The notes under the pieces: model-generated
Told to the model about the DNA's origin: nothing
Seen by the model: only the letters and a program-made list of their open reading frames with translations
The model's database searches: none
Part shown: one piece after another, positions 1-8,780 of the stretch
Numbering within the stretch: position 1 is the first letter of the stretch
How the letters are laid out: each line of letters opens with the position of its first letter
Source: AC-32 sp045806105
Lineage (GTDB): Bacteria > Actinomycetota > Thermoleophilia > Gaiellales > Gaiellaceae
Assembly: GCA_045806105.1 (NCBI GenBank)
Contig: JBJMJY010000031.1
Location: forward strand, 1-10,941
Direction: 5' to 3'
DNA: 10,941 nt
Position numbers and translations under genes: made by a program

Positions 1-1925
<1,925 letters not shown>

Positions 1926-1926
<1 letters not shown>

Positions 1927-3440
1927 TGGATCCAAGCTGGCTGACGACCGCGCTGATCCTGCTCCCCGTCGCGGGCGCGCTCGTCGTCTGGATCCTGCCG
2001 TTGCGGCCGTTCGCCGTCGGCTCGACGGCGCTGCTCTTCGCCCTCGCGGAGGTCGCGCTCTGGATCGACGCGGCCGCGCGCTTCGACTTCGACCAGACGG
2101 GCCTGCAGCTGACCCAGCGCCAGACGTGGTTCAGCGACCTCAACGTCTCCTACCACGTCGGCTTCTACGGCTTCTCGATCTGGCTCGTCGGGCTGACAGT
2201 GGTCGTCCTGGCTGCTGCGACCGGCTATGCGGTCTGGGCCGGACGCGAGCGCCCGCGCGCGTACTACGGGCTGATGCTGCTGCTGACCGGCGCGATCGTC
2301 GGCGTTTTCGTCGCCCAGGACCTGCTGCTCTTCTACGTCTTCTGGGAGGCGATGCTCGTCCCGCTCTACTTCCTGGTCGGCATCTGGGGCGGCGCGGGGC
2401 GGCTGCGGGCGACGCTGCTGTTCGTCATCTACACGATGGCCGGCTCGCTGCTGATGCTGGCGTCGATCATCGTGCTCGGCATCTCCCAGGGCACCTTCGA
2501 CCTCGTCGACAGCGGCACCAACGGGAGCGACTGGATCTTCCTCGGCTTCGTCGCGGCGTTTGCGGTGAAGGCGCCGATCTTCCCGCTGCATGCCTGGCTG
2601 CCCGACGCCTACCGCGAGTCCTCGGCCGAGGTCTCGGCGGTGCTCAGCGGCGTGGTCTCGAAGGTCGCCGCCTTCGGGTTCCTGCGCATCGCGATCGCCA
2701 AGTTCCCCGGCCCGACCGCCGACCTGCGCACGCCGATCCTCGTGCTCGCCGCCTGCGGGCTCCTCTACGGTTCGATCCTCGCCTTCCGCGCCCCCGACCT
2801 GCGCGGCGTGATCGCCTACTCCAGCCTCGCGCAGATGGGGCTGATCACGCTCGGCCTCTTCGCCGTCAACGACCTCGGGCTGAACGGCGCCGTGCTGCAG
2901 ATGGTGAACCACGGGCTGATTTCGGCGACGCTCTTCCTGCTGGCCGGCGCGATCGAGCGCCGCACCACGACCGGTGAGCTCGGCGCCCTCGGCGGGATGG
3001 CGCGCGGTCGGCCCGCGCTCGCGACGGTGCTGATGACGACAGGCGTGATCGCGCTTGCGGTGCCCGGCTCGGCGGCGTTCGCGGGCGAGTTCGCGATCCT
3101 CGCCGGCGTCTTCCGCACCGGCTGGGGCTACGCGGTTGTCGGCGCGGTCGCGATCGTGCTCGCGGCGATGTACATGCTGCGGCTGATCTCCGCGGTCCTC
3201 CACCGGAGCCCCGGCCGCGCGGTCACCGAGGCGGCGCTCGACCTGCGCGCTGCCGAGCTGACCGTGATCGTCCCGCTCGTGGGCCTGCTGCTCGTGCTCT
3301 CGGCGTGGCCGGCGGCGATCACGGAGCGCTCCTTCGGCTCCGCTCCGCGGATCCCGAAGAAGGGCAGCGTGATTGCGACCACGGAGGCCGGGCAGCTGCT
3401 GATGCTGTCGAAGGAGCTCGGCCGGACCGGCGAGCCCTAG
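1926..3440 (+). CDS. nuoM: NADH-quinone oxidoreductase subunit M
   Basis: Second antiporter-like proton-translocating subunit of complex I, 504 residues, the usual length for NuoM. The start ATG overlaps the nuoL stop as TGATG, and the protein begins MDPSWLTTALILLPVAGA, a normal first helix; longer upstream frames would run into nuoL. Key features: FWEAMLVPLYFLVGIWGG with the conserved helix 5 glutamate at residue 141; KAPIFPLHAWLPDAYRESSA with the helix 7 lysine at residue 215; SGVVSKVAAFG; and VNHGLISATLFLLAG near residue 328. The usually conserved G-x-D-G motif before helix 4 reads GFYG (tyrosine at residue 81). The protein works in the cytoplasmic membrane next to NuoL and NuoN. No promoter is visible inside the cluster; expression should come from an upstream nuo promoter outside the window, with translation coupled to nuoL. 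Confidence 0.97.
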
Positions 3441-4930
3441 TGATCCTCGCGCTCGCGACTCCGCAGATCGACTGGTTCGCGCTCGCGGCGCCGCTCGCGC
3501 TGCTGGCGGCGGGCGGCGTGAACCTGCTCGTCGCCGTCGTCGTGCCGCGCGGCGACCGGCGCGTCGTCGGCGCGTACGTCGCCGTCGCAGGCTTCGCCGG
3601 GGCGTTCGTCGCATCGGCGCTGCTCTTCGGCCAGAGCGAGACCGGCCACGGCGTGATCGCCGACGCGATCCAGCGCGACCGGCTTGGCGCGCTCACGTCG
3701 ATGCTCGTCGCGGGCTCCGGGATCCTGGCGATCGGCACCTCCTACCGCGAGCCGATGGCGGACGACCACGTCGCGGAGTACTACGCGCTGCTCGCCTGGG
3801 CGGGTGCCGGCATGACGTTCCTCGCGACCGCGAGCACGCTGCTGACGATCTTCCTCGGGCTCGAGTGGTTCTCGATCAGCCTCTACATCCTCTGCGCGAT
3901 CGACCGCGAGCTCGTCGGCTCGCTCGAGGCCGGCCTGAAGTACCTGATCGTCGGCGGCTTCGGCTCGGCGATGCTGCTCTTCGGCTCCGCCCTCGTCTAC
4001 GGCGCAACCGGCCGGCTCGAGCTCCACGAGATCGCCGAGGCGGTGCAGCAGCAGGGCCTCAGCCACGACGCGCTGCTCGTGACCGGGCTCGCGCTCGTGA
4101 TCGGCGGGCTCGGGTTCAAGGCGTCGGCGGCGCCGTTCCACATGTGGACGCCGGACGTCTACCAGGGGGCGCCGACGCCGGTGACCGCGTTCATGTCGGC
4201 CGCGACGAAAGCGGTCGCGCTGGTCCTGGCGCTGCGCGTGCTCGTGACGGCGTTCCCGCAGGAGGCGCGCCTCTGGACGGTGACGATCGCCGCGATCGCG
4301 TGCGCCTCGCTGGCCGTCGGCAACCTCGCGGCGCTCGTCCAGCGCAACGTGAAGCGGATGCTGGCGTACTCGTCGATCTCGCACGCGGGGTTCATGCTGA
4401 TCGCGATCGCGGCGAACAACGCGCTCGGCGGCCGAGCGCTCCTCTACTACCTGATCCCCTACTGCGCGATGTCGATCGGCTCGTTTGCGGTGGTCGCCGC
4501 GCGCGAGCGGGAGCTGAACCGGCCGGTGACGCTGGACGACCTCGCCGGCTTCGGCTGGGAGCGGCCGCTGCTCGGGGTCTCGATGGTCGCGTTCATGCTT
4601 GGCTTCGCCGGCTTCCCGCTGACCGGCGGCTTCGTGGGCAAGTTCTACGTCTTCTCGGCGGCGTACGACCGCGGCTGGACGTGGCTCGTGATCGTCGGCG
4701 TCGCGGCGACCGCGCTCAGTCTCTACTACTACCTCGGCGTCATCCGCGCGATGTACTTCCGGCCCTCGGAGGAGCTGCAGCTGGCGCCCGTGGCCGGCGG
4801 CTCGCCGCCGCCGGAGCGCGCGCTGCAGGCGGCCGTCACCGCAGCGCTCGTCGTCACCGTGGGCTCCTTCTTCGCCGTCGAGCCGCTGATCGAGGGCGCG
4901 AAGCACGCCGCCGCCTCGCTGCCGTTCTAG
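3440..4930 (+). CDS. nuoN: NADH-quinone oxidoreductase subunit N
   Basis: Third antiporter-like subunit of complex I, 496 residues. I chose the GTG at 3440, which overlaps the nuoM stop by one base (TAGTG) and gives VILALATPQIDWFALAAPLA (first residue Met in vivo), a short lead followed by helix 1. The in-frame ATG at 3305 lies deep inside nuoM. Conserved elements: LEWFSISLYILCAIDRE with the helix 5 glutamate at residue 142; FKASAAPFHMWTPDVYQGAP with the helix 7 lysine at residue 227; NVKRMLAYSSISHAGFM; and GGFVGKFYVFSAA. All residues I would expect for proton transfer are present, in contrast to NuoL. It is the last nuo gene, as is typical for nuoA-N operons. I see no convincing terminator with a T-run in the 105 bases after it. 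Confidence 0.97.
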   Translation: MILALATPQIDWFALAAPLALLAAGGVNLLVAVVVPRGDRRVVGAYVAVAGFAGAFVASALLFGQSETGHGVIADAIQRDRLGALTSMLVAGSGILAIGTSYREPMADDHVAEYYALLAWAGAGMTFLATASTLLTIFLGLEWFSISLYILCAIDRELVGSLEAGLKYLIVGGFGSAMLLFGSALVYGATGRLELHEIAEAVQQQGLSHDALLVTGLALVIGGLGFKASAAPFHMWTPDVYQGAPTPVTAFMSAATKAVALVLALRVLVTAFPQEARLWTVTIAAIACASLAVGNLAALVQRNVKRMLAYSSISHAGFMLIAIAANNALGGRALLYYLIPYCAMSIGSFAVVAARERELNRPVTLDDLAGFGWERPLLGVSMVAFMLGFAGFPLTGGFVGKFYVFSAAYDRGWTWLVIVGVAATALSLYYYLGVIRAMYFRPSEELQLAPVAGGSPPPERALQAAVTAALVVTVGSFFAVEPLIEGAKHAAASLPF

Positions 4931-5035
4931 ATCCGTGGAGCACGTTCGCGGTCAACGCGGGCGCCGCGATCGCCGCGGCAAGCACGATCGTCGGCGTGAC
5001 GGCCGTGGCAGCGGGAGTCGCTGTGGGGAGGCGCT

Positions 5036-5380
5036 CTAGCGGCTGCGCAGCTCAGCAGCGGCCGAGACCGCCGCCTGTACGCAGAACACGGCGAGGCAGG
5101 CGACCAGGGCGGAGCGGCCCAGCGCCGGCACGGAGCCTTCCGTGACCGCGGGGGCGCGCACCGCGGCTCCGGTCACGAGCAGCGCGAGCACGATTGTCCA
5201 GAGGAGCGCGTGGAGGTGGTCGCGCGCGTCGTCGAGCACGTGGCCGAACGCCTCGAGCGCCGTGACCGCCGCGGCAGGCACGGCCAGCAGGAGCGCGTAG
5301 AACGCGAGCCCGTGCGCCCCTGCCCCGTCCGCCGCCGCGGCCGCGATCACGAGCCCTACGGGTATCGCCCGGCGCGCCAT
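5036..5380 (-). CDS. small four-helix membrane protein, unknown function
   Basis: 114 residues, not recognised. The minus-strand frame has almost pure G/C third positions, which supports it as a real gene rather than a shadow. Hydrophobic segments lie at about residues 6-22, 25-42, 58-74 and 90-108, joined by an acidic/histidine loop (DDARDHLH, 50-57) and ending in a basic tail, so a four-helix inner-membrane protein is expected. No catalytic motif or cleavable signal peptide is evident. The ATG at 5380 has no good ribosome binding site, so the true start could differ. It converges on nuoN (105-base gap) and diverges from the hydrolase gene at 5451 (70-base gap), so it probably has its own promoter and is not part of the nuo operon. 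Confidence 0.6.
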   Translation of the reverse strand: MARRAIPVGLVIAAAAADGAGAHGLAFYALLLAVPAAAVTALEAFGHVLDDARDHLHALLWTIVLALLVTGAAVRAPAVTEGSVPALGRSALVACLAVFCVQAAVSAAAELRSR

Positions 5381-5438
5381 CCCGAGGGGTTCTGCGTCCG
5401 CGTCGCGGCTCCTCCGTTACCCTCAGCGCACCAGTGAG

Positions 5439-5445
5439 AAAGGAG
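5439..5445 (+). promoter_or_regulatory. strong ribosome binding site fixing the hydrolase start
   Basis: AAAGGAG sits five bases before the ATG at 5451, the strongest Shine-Dalgarno sequence I noticed in the window. It fixes the start of the first gene of the four-gene operon. A weak -10-like TACCCT at 5418-5423 lies upstream, but no matching -35 is visible, so I do not call a promoter. Confidence 0.75.
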
Positions 5446-5450
5446 CGCTG

Positions 5451-6143
5451 ATGCCCGATGTGTCGGTGACGTGGCTCGGCCACGCAAGCTTCCGCGTCGA
5501 CTCGCCCGGTGGGAAGCGGATCTACGTCGATCCCTTCCTCTCCAACCCGAAGTGCCCGGACTCGGAGCAGGAGCCGGAGCGGATCGACGTGATCGCGATC
5601 ACACACGGGCACAGCGACCACGTGGGCGAGACCGTCGAGCTCAGCAAGAAGTTCAAGCCTGAGATCGTCGCGATGATCGAGCTCAAGGGCTGGCTCGGCG
5701 AGCAGGGTGCCGAGGTGGGCGAGGTGCCGGGCCCGAACAAGGGCGGCACCGTCGAGGCCGCGGGCGTCAAGTTCACCTTCGTGAACGCGTTCCATTCGAG
5801 CTCCTCCGACGACGGCGCATACCTCGGCGAGCCGGCGGGGATCGTGATCGAGCTCGAGAACGGCACGAAGCTCTACTTCGCGGGCGACACCTGCGTCTTC
5901 GGCGACATGCAGCTGATCGGCCGGATCTACTCGCCCGACGTGGCGGTGCTGCCGATCGGCGGGCACTTCACGATGGACCCGCGCGAGGCGGGCGTCGCGC
6001 TCGAGTTGCTCGGGGTGAAGCGCTGCATCCCGTCCCACTTCGGCACGTTCCCGATCCTGAAGGGAACGCCTGAGGAGCTCCGGCAGCACGCACCCGGGGT
6101 CGAGGTGATCGAGCTGCAGCCGGGGGAGACGACAACCGTTTGA
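5451..6143 (+). CDS. UPF0173 metal-dependent hydrolase (metallo-beta-lactamase fold)
   Basis: 230 residues, the usual length for the UPF0173/YtkL-like family of single-domain metallo-beta-lactamase-fold hydrolases. The N-terminus TWLGHASFRVDSPGGKRIYV is diagnostic. Metal ligands seen: the THGHSDH motif (H52, H54, D56, H57), H115 in NAFHSS, D146 in FAGDT, and H196 in PSHFGTFP. All positions expected for a dinuclear metal site are present, so it should be catalytically active. No signal peptide, hence cytoplasmic. The natural substrate of the family is not established, and esterase, lactonase or phosphodiesterase activity are all possible. It is the first gene of a tightly packed operon; its TGA is overlapped by the TTG start of the next gene. 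Confidence 0.93.
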   Translation: MPDVSVTWLGHASFRVDSPGGKRIYVDPFLSNPKCPDSEQEPERIDVIAITHGHSDHVGETVELSKKFKPEIVAMIELKGWLGEQGAEVGEVPGPNKGGTVEAAGVKFTFVNAFHSSSSDDGAYLGEPAGIVIELENGTKLYFAGDTCVFGDMQLIGRIYSPDVAVLPIGGHFTMDPREAGVALELLGVKRCIPSHFGTFPILKGTPEELRQHAPGVEVIELQPGETTTV

Positions 6144-6415
6144 GAGAGCGCTGGTTCGGCGCGACGGGGCGGCGCGTGCCGGAGATCGCGGTCGAGGGCG
6201 AGCTCGACGTCGGCGACGCGCTCGTGCTGGACGGCGTCGCCGACGAGGCGGCGCTGCGAGAAGCGCACGAGCACGGGCGGCCGGTGGTGGTGCGCGCGGG
6301 CTCCGCGGAGGCGGTGAAGGCCGCGCTCGCCAGGCCCGAGGTGGCCTCGGTCCTCGTGCCGGAGTCGAAGCGCGACCTGCTCGAGCTCGACCTCACGGAG
6401 CTCACGTATGGGTGA
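6140..6415 (+). CDS. unrecognised 91-residue acidic protein in the hydrolase operon
   Basis: I do not recognise a family. The TTG start (6140) shares four bases with the hydrolase stop (TTGA) and is preceded by a purine-rich GGGGGAG around 6121-6127. The end overlaps the next ATG by eight bases, so the frame is bracketed by coupled neighbours and its third positions are G/C rich; it looks real. The protein is soluble, has no cysteine, is rich in Glu, Asp, Ala and Val, and alternates beta-like stretches (VPEIAVEGELDV, PVVVRAG, VASVLVP) with one clear helix (SAEAVKAALARP), suggesting a small alpha/beta fold. It may be a partner or accessory to the hydrolase or to the DUF1028 protein, but only by position. 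The arrangement of VVVRAGSAEAV followed by VLVP faintly recalls part of a TIM-barrel or PHP-like repeat; I would not rely on it. Confidence 0.72.
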   Translation: MRERWFGATGRRVPEIAVEGELDVGDALVLDGVADEAALREAHEHGRPVVVRAGSAEAVKAALARPEVASVLVPESKRDLLELDLTELTYG

Positions 6416-7253
6416 GCCGATCGTCGCGACCTACTCGATCGCAGCCTGCGATCCCGAGTCGAGACAGTGGGGCGTGGCGACGCAGTCGAAGTTCCTCGGC
6501 GTCGGCTCGGTCGTGCCGTGGGCGGAGCCGGAGGGCGGCGCGATCGCCACGCAGGCGTGGGCGAACCCGCGTTACGGCCCCGACGGGCTTGCACTGCTGC
6601 GCGAAGGGTTGAGCGCGGAGGAGGTCGTCGAGCGGCTGACTGCGGCCGACGAGGGCCGCGACCACCGGCAGCTCGGCGTCGTCGACGGCACGGGCCGTAG
6701 CGCGACCTACACGGGCGCCGAGTGCATGGACTGGGCAGGCGGCCGCACGGGCCCCTGCTACGCGGCCCAGGGCAACATCCTCGTCTCGGCCGAGACCGTG
6801 GACGCGATCGCCGAGACCTTCGAGGCGACCGCGGGCAAGCCGCTCGCGGAGCGGCTGCTCGACTGTCTCGACGCAGCGCAGGCGGCGGGCGGCGACCGTC
6901 GGGGGCAGCAATCAGCAGCGTTCCTGGTCGTCGAGCGCGACGGCGGCTACGCGGGCCTGTCCGACAGCGTCGTCGACCTGCGCGTCGACGAGCACGACCG
7001 CCCGCTCGAGGAGCTGCGCCGCATCTACGTCATGCACCAGGCGATCTTCGGCGAGACGCCGCGCGAGGAGTGGCTCGACGTCGACGAGGAGCTGGGCGGC
7101 GAGCTGCGCGAGCGGCTGGGCCGGCTCGGCTACGACGGCGACCTCGCGGAGTCGTTCTTCGCGTGGGCCGGGAAGGAGAACCTGGAGGAGCGCGTTGACG
7201 GCGTCGAGCGCGTCGATCCCGTCGTGCTCGACGAGCTGAGGAGGCAGACGTGA
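6408..7253 (+). CDS. DUF1028 family protein (Ntn-hydrolase-like)
   Basis: 281 residues. The N-terminus ATYSIAACDPESRQWGVATQ, then GAIATQAWANPRYGPDGL, the QGNILVS stretch and GGDRRGQQSAAFLV are the hallmark segments of DUF1028, a family placed in the N-terminal-nucleophile hydrolase superfamily by fold but without an assigned reaction. The DUF1028 domain fills roughly residues 5-210; the rest (about 210-281) is an acidic, helical tail. The ATG at 6408 has GGAG at 6397-6400 in front of it and overlaps the preceding stop by eight bases. The first residues show no propeptide, so if it is a self-processing hydrolase the nucleophile is not obvious. Cytoplasmic by absence of a signal peptide. It shares a four-base overlap (GTGA) with the next gene. 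Confidence 0.93.
   Translation: MGEPIVATYSIAACDPESRQWGVATQSKFLGVGSVVPWAEPEGGAIATQAWANPRYGPDGLALLREGLSAEEVVERLTAADEGRDHRQLGVVDGTGRSATYTGAECMDWAGGRTGPCYAAQGNILVSAETVDAIAETFEATAGKPLAERLLDCLDAAQAAGGDRRGQQSAAFLVVERDGGYAGLSDSVVDLRVDEHDRPLEELRRIYVMHQAIFGETPREEWLDVDEELGGELRERLGRLGYDGDLAESFFAWAGKENLEERVDGVERVDPVVLDELRRQT
7239..7244 (+). promoter_or_regulatory. ribosome binding site for the cupin-TPR gene
   Basis: AGGAGG lies inside the last codons of the DUF1028 gene, five bases before the GTG at 7250. It decides this GTG as start and shows the fourth gene of the operon is read from the same transcript. Confidence 0.75.
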
Positions 7254-7921
7254 GCGGACGCATCGCCCGGATCGAGAACCTCGAGCGCTACCCGATCTCC
7301 GGCCAGGACGGGCTCACCTGGAGGCCCGTGCGGCGCTATTTCGACATCCGGTCCTTCGGCGTCAACGCGTACACCGCCGAGGAGGCGGGGCAGCGCGTGG
7401 TCGAGGAGCACCGCGAGGAGGGCGGGCACGAAGAGCTCTACGTCGTGATCGGCGGCCGGGCGACCTTCACCGTCGACGGCGAGGAGCACGACGCGCCGGC
7501 CGGCACGCTCGTGCACTGCCCGCCCGGGACGCCGCGCGGCGCCGTCGCGGCCGAGCCGGGAACGACGGTCCTCGGGATCGGTGCCAAGCCCGGCGAGGTC
7601 TTCCAGCCGTCCGGCTGGGAGTGGGTCTTCGCCGGCGTCTCGCTGCTCGACCAGGGTGACGAGGAAGGGGCACGAAGGGAGCTCCAGGCAGGCATCGAGG
7701 CGAATCCCGGCGCGTGGCAGGGGCCGTTCAACCTCGCCTGCATCGAGGCCCGGCTCGGCAACCGCGACGAGGCGCTCGATCAGCTCGAGCGCGCTGCGCA
7801 GCTCGACAGCGAGGCGGTCGCGAAGTACGCGCCGGACGACTCGGACTTCGCCTCGGTGATGGACGACCCGCGCTTTCTAGCGCTGACCGGGCAGGCGGAC
7901 GCCAGCAGCACGGGCTCGTAG
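7250..7921 (+). CDS. cupin domain protein with C-terminal TPR-like repeats
   Basis: 223 residues in two parts. Residues about 35-112 form a single cupin domain: HEELYVVIGG (60-69) is cupin motif 1, and APAGTLVHCPPGTPRG (82-97) corresponds to motif 2. The histidine usually found in the PPGxPH turn is arginine here (R96), so a metal site, if any, is incomplete. After WEWVFAG, residues about 125-187 make two TPR-like helical hairpins (SLLDQGDEEGARRELQAGIE; FNLACIEARLGNRDEALDQL), ending in a D-D-P-R-F tail typical of such proteins. The role is probably binding of a small ligand or a protein partner rather than catalysis (inference). GTG start with AGGAGG in front; four-base overlap with the DUF1028 gene. 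The last 45 bases overlap, tail to tail, the oxidoreductase gene on the other strand. Confidence 0.9.
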   Translation: MSGRIARIENLERYPISGQDGLTWRPVRRYFDIRSFGVNAYTAEEAGQRVVEEHREEGGHEELYVVIGGRATFTVDGEEHDAPAGTLVHCPPGTPRGAVAAEPGTTVLGIGAKPGEVFQPSGWEWVFAGVSLLDQGDEEGARRELQAGIEANPGAWQGPFNLACIEARLGNRDEALDQLERAAQLDSEAVAKYAPDDSDFASVMDDPRFLALTGQADASSTGS

Positions 7922-8620
7922 CGCGGGCAGCGGGTCGGCCTCCGGCCGCGCGACGAGCACCACCGCGCCGTGGCCGGGTTCGGCGACGAGCGCGTCCACG
8001 AGCAGCTGCAAGCCGACCGCGAGCGCGAACGCCTTGTGTGCGTGCTCCCCGCCGAAGGGCACCAGCTCGTCGTCGCCAGCCTCTCCGACCAGCACCTCGC
8101 CGTAGGTGACGCGGCCCATCGAGACGTCGCTGACGAGCGGCTCGCCGTCGGAGCTCGGGATCGCGATCGCGAGCGGGTTCGTGCCCGCCAGCTTGGGGCC
8201 ACCGTCCGGATGGCCGAGGCGCGCTGGCGAGGTCGCCGTCAGCGCAGCGACGAGGCCGCCGGCCGCCAGCTTGCGCCCCCAGTAGCCGAGCATGCCGGTC
8301 GGGAAGCAGCGCTGCGCCGTGACCACGCGCGCGTGCTCCGGCGGCTCCGCCAGCTGTGCGTCGACGATCGCGGCCAGCGTCAGGTAGCCGAGCGCGCCGT
8401 TGCCGTCCCAGCGCTGGTAGCCGGGCTCGTCCAGCAGGCAGGCGGGCCGCGCCGAGGGGTCGAGCTCGAACGGCCGCGTCGCCAGCCACTCGACGCGCGA
8501 GAGCCCGTGGCCGGTCTTGCCGCGCCGCTCCGCGTCGAGGAAGTGGTCGCTCAGCTTGCGCGCGTCGGCGTCGGCGAAGCCGAGCTCGCGCAGCGTTTCC
8601 AGCACCTCGTGCTCACGCAT
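7877..8620 (-). CDS. short Ldh_2 family oxidoreductase (malate/L-lactate dehydrogenase-like)
   Basis: 247 residues, clearly shorter than the 330-350 typical of the NAD(P)H-dependent YiaK/YlbC/malate dehydrogenase family. Matching elements: ERRGKTGHGLSRVEWL, with H38 equivalent to the proposed catalytic histidine of the HG..R motif; WDGNGALGY; AGTNPLAIAIPS (145-156), the cofactor-site signature; a following DVSMGRV; and the PFGGEHAHKAFALA region (188-201) resembling the family's P-x-G-G...K-G segment. The usual H-x-G motif in the middle is changed (RCFPTGMLGYW), and the stretch after DVSMGRV is shortened. It may be a compact active enzyme or have lost activity. Start ATG at 8620 has AAGGA ten bases upstream (8631-8635 on this strand). 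Cytoplasmic; divergent from the secreted-protein gene and convergent with the cupin gene. Confidence 0.85.
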   Translation of the reverse strand: MREHEVLETLRELGFADADARKLSDHFLDAERRGKTGHGLSRVEWLATRPFELDPSARPACLLDEPGYQRWDGNGALGYLTLAAIVDAQLAEPPEHARVVTAQRCFPTGMLGYWGRKLAAGGLVAALTATSPARLGHPDGGPKLAGTNPLAIAIPSSDGEPLVSDVSMGRVTYGEVLVGEAGDDELVPFGGEHAHKAFALAVGLQLLVDALVAEPGHGAVVLVARPEADPLPALRARAAGVRLPGQR

Positions 8621-8730
8621 GTTCACGAAATCCTTACGGAGGCCAACAGCCGGCGTCGCTTCCTCGTCGTCTAAGTCTCTGGTTTCAGCGGGGTCTCCAG
8701 CACGGAGTCCCCGGGGTCCGCTGGAACTCC

Positions 8731-8757
8731 TGGAGGGCGCCCACGTGGCGCCCTTCA
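8731..8757. repeat. 11-bp inverted repeat in the promoter region of the secreted-protein gene
   Basis: The arms GGGCGCC and GGCGCCC (8735-8741 and 8747-8753) pair perfectly around a five-base centre (CACGT). The pairing extends outward four more positions with one G-T wobble, to 8731 and 8757. It is centred about 37 bases before the GTG at 8781. It could be an operator for a dimeric regulator or a hairpin. It lacks a T-run, so a terminator is unlikely. Confidence 0.5.
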
Positions 8758-8768
8758 CCTTTGACGGC

Positions 8769-8774
8769 TATAAC
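8769..8774 (+). promoter_or_regulatory. -10 element, probable leaderless promoter
   Basis: TATAAC matches the -10 consensus at five of six positions and stands out in a very GC-rich background. Six bases separate it from the GTG at 8781, so transcription would start on or next to the start codon. There is no Shine-Dalgarno sequence before that GTG, which fits a leaderless mRNA, common in actinobacteria. No good -35 is visible at the right distance; the inverted repeat occupies that place, suggesting an activator-dependent or regulated promoter. Confidence 0.5.
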
Positions 8775-8780
8775 GGCCTC

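Noticed and set aside
3437..4906. 489-codon open frame on the minus strand opposite nuoN
   Set aside because: Same low-complexity charged composition; it mirrors nuoN almost exactly and carries no recognisable motif.
4963..4979. GCCGCG/CGCGGC hairpin after nuoN as a terminator
   Set aside because: Only a 6-bp stem, no following T-run, and such stems are frequent by chance at this GC content.
5390..5423. Possible promoter for the hydrolase operon (TACCCT at 5418-5423)
   Set aside because: No -35 hexamer at 16-18 bases; the nearest candidate TTCTGC at 5390 is 22 bases away. Too weak to call.
5052..6089. 345-codon minus-strand frame opposite the UPF0173 hydrolase
   Set aside because: No domain, charged low-complexity product; the plus-strand hydrolase has all its metal ligands and a strong ribosome binding site.
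7970..8674. Plus-strand frame opposite the Ldh_2 gene
   Set aside because: Charged, repetitive product without motifs; the minus-strand frame contains recognisable dehydrogenase motifs.
8517..8780. Upstream extension of the secreted-protein frame to an ATG at 8517
   Set aside because: It would run through the Ldh_2 start and the palindrome and bury the signal peptide inside the protein; the GTG at 8781 is far more likely.
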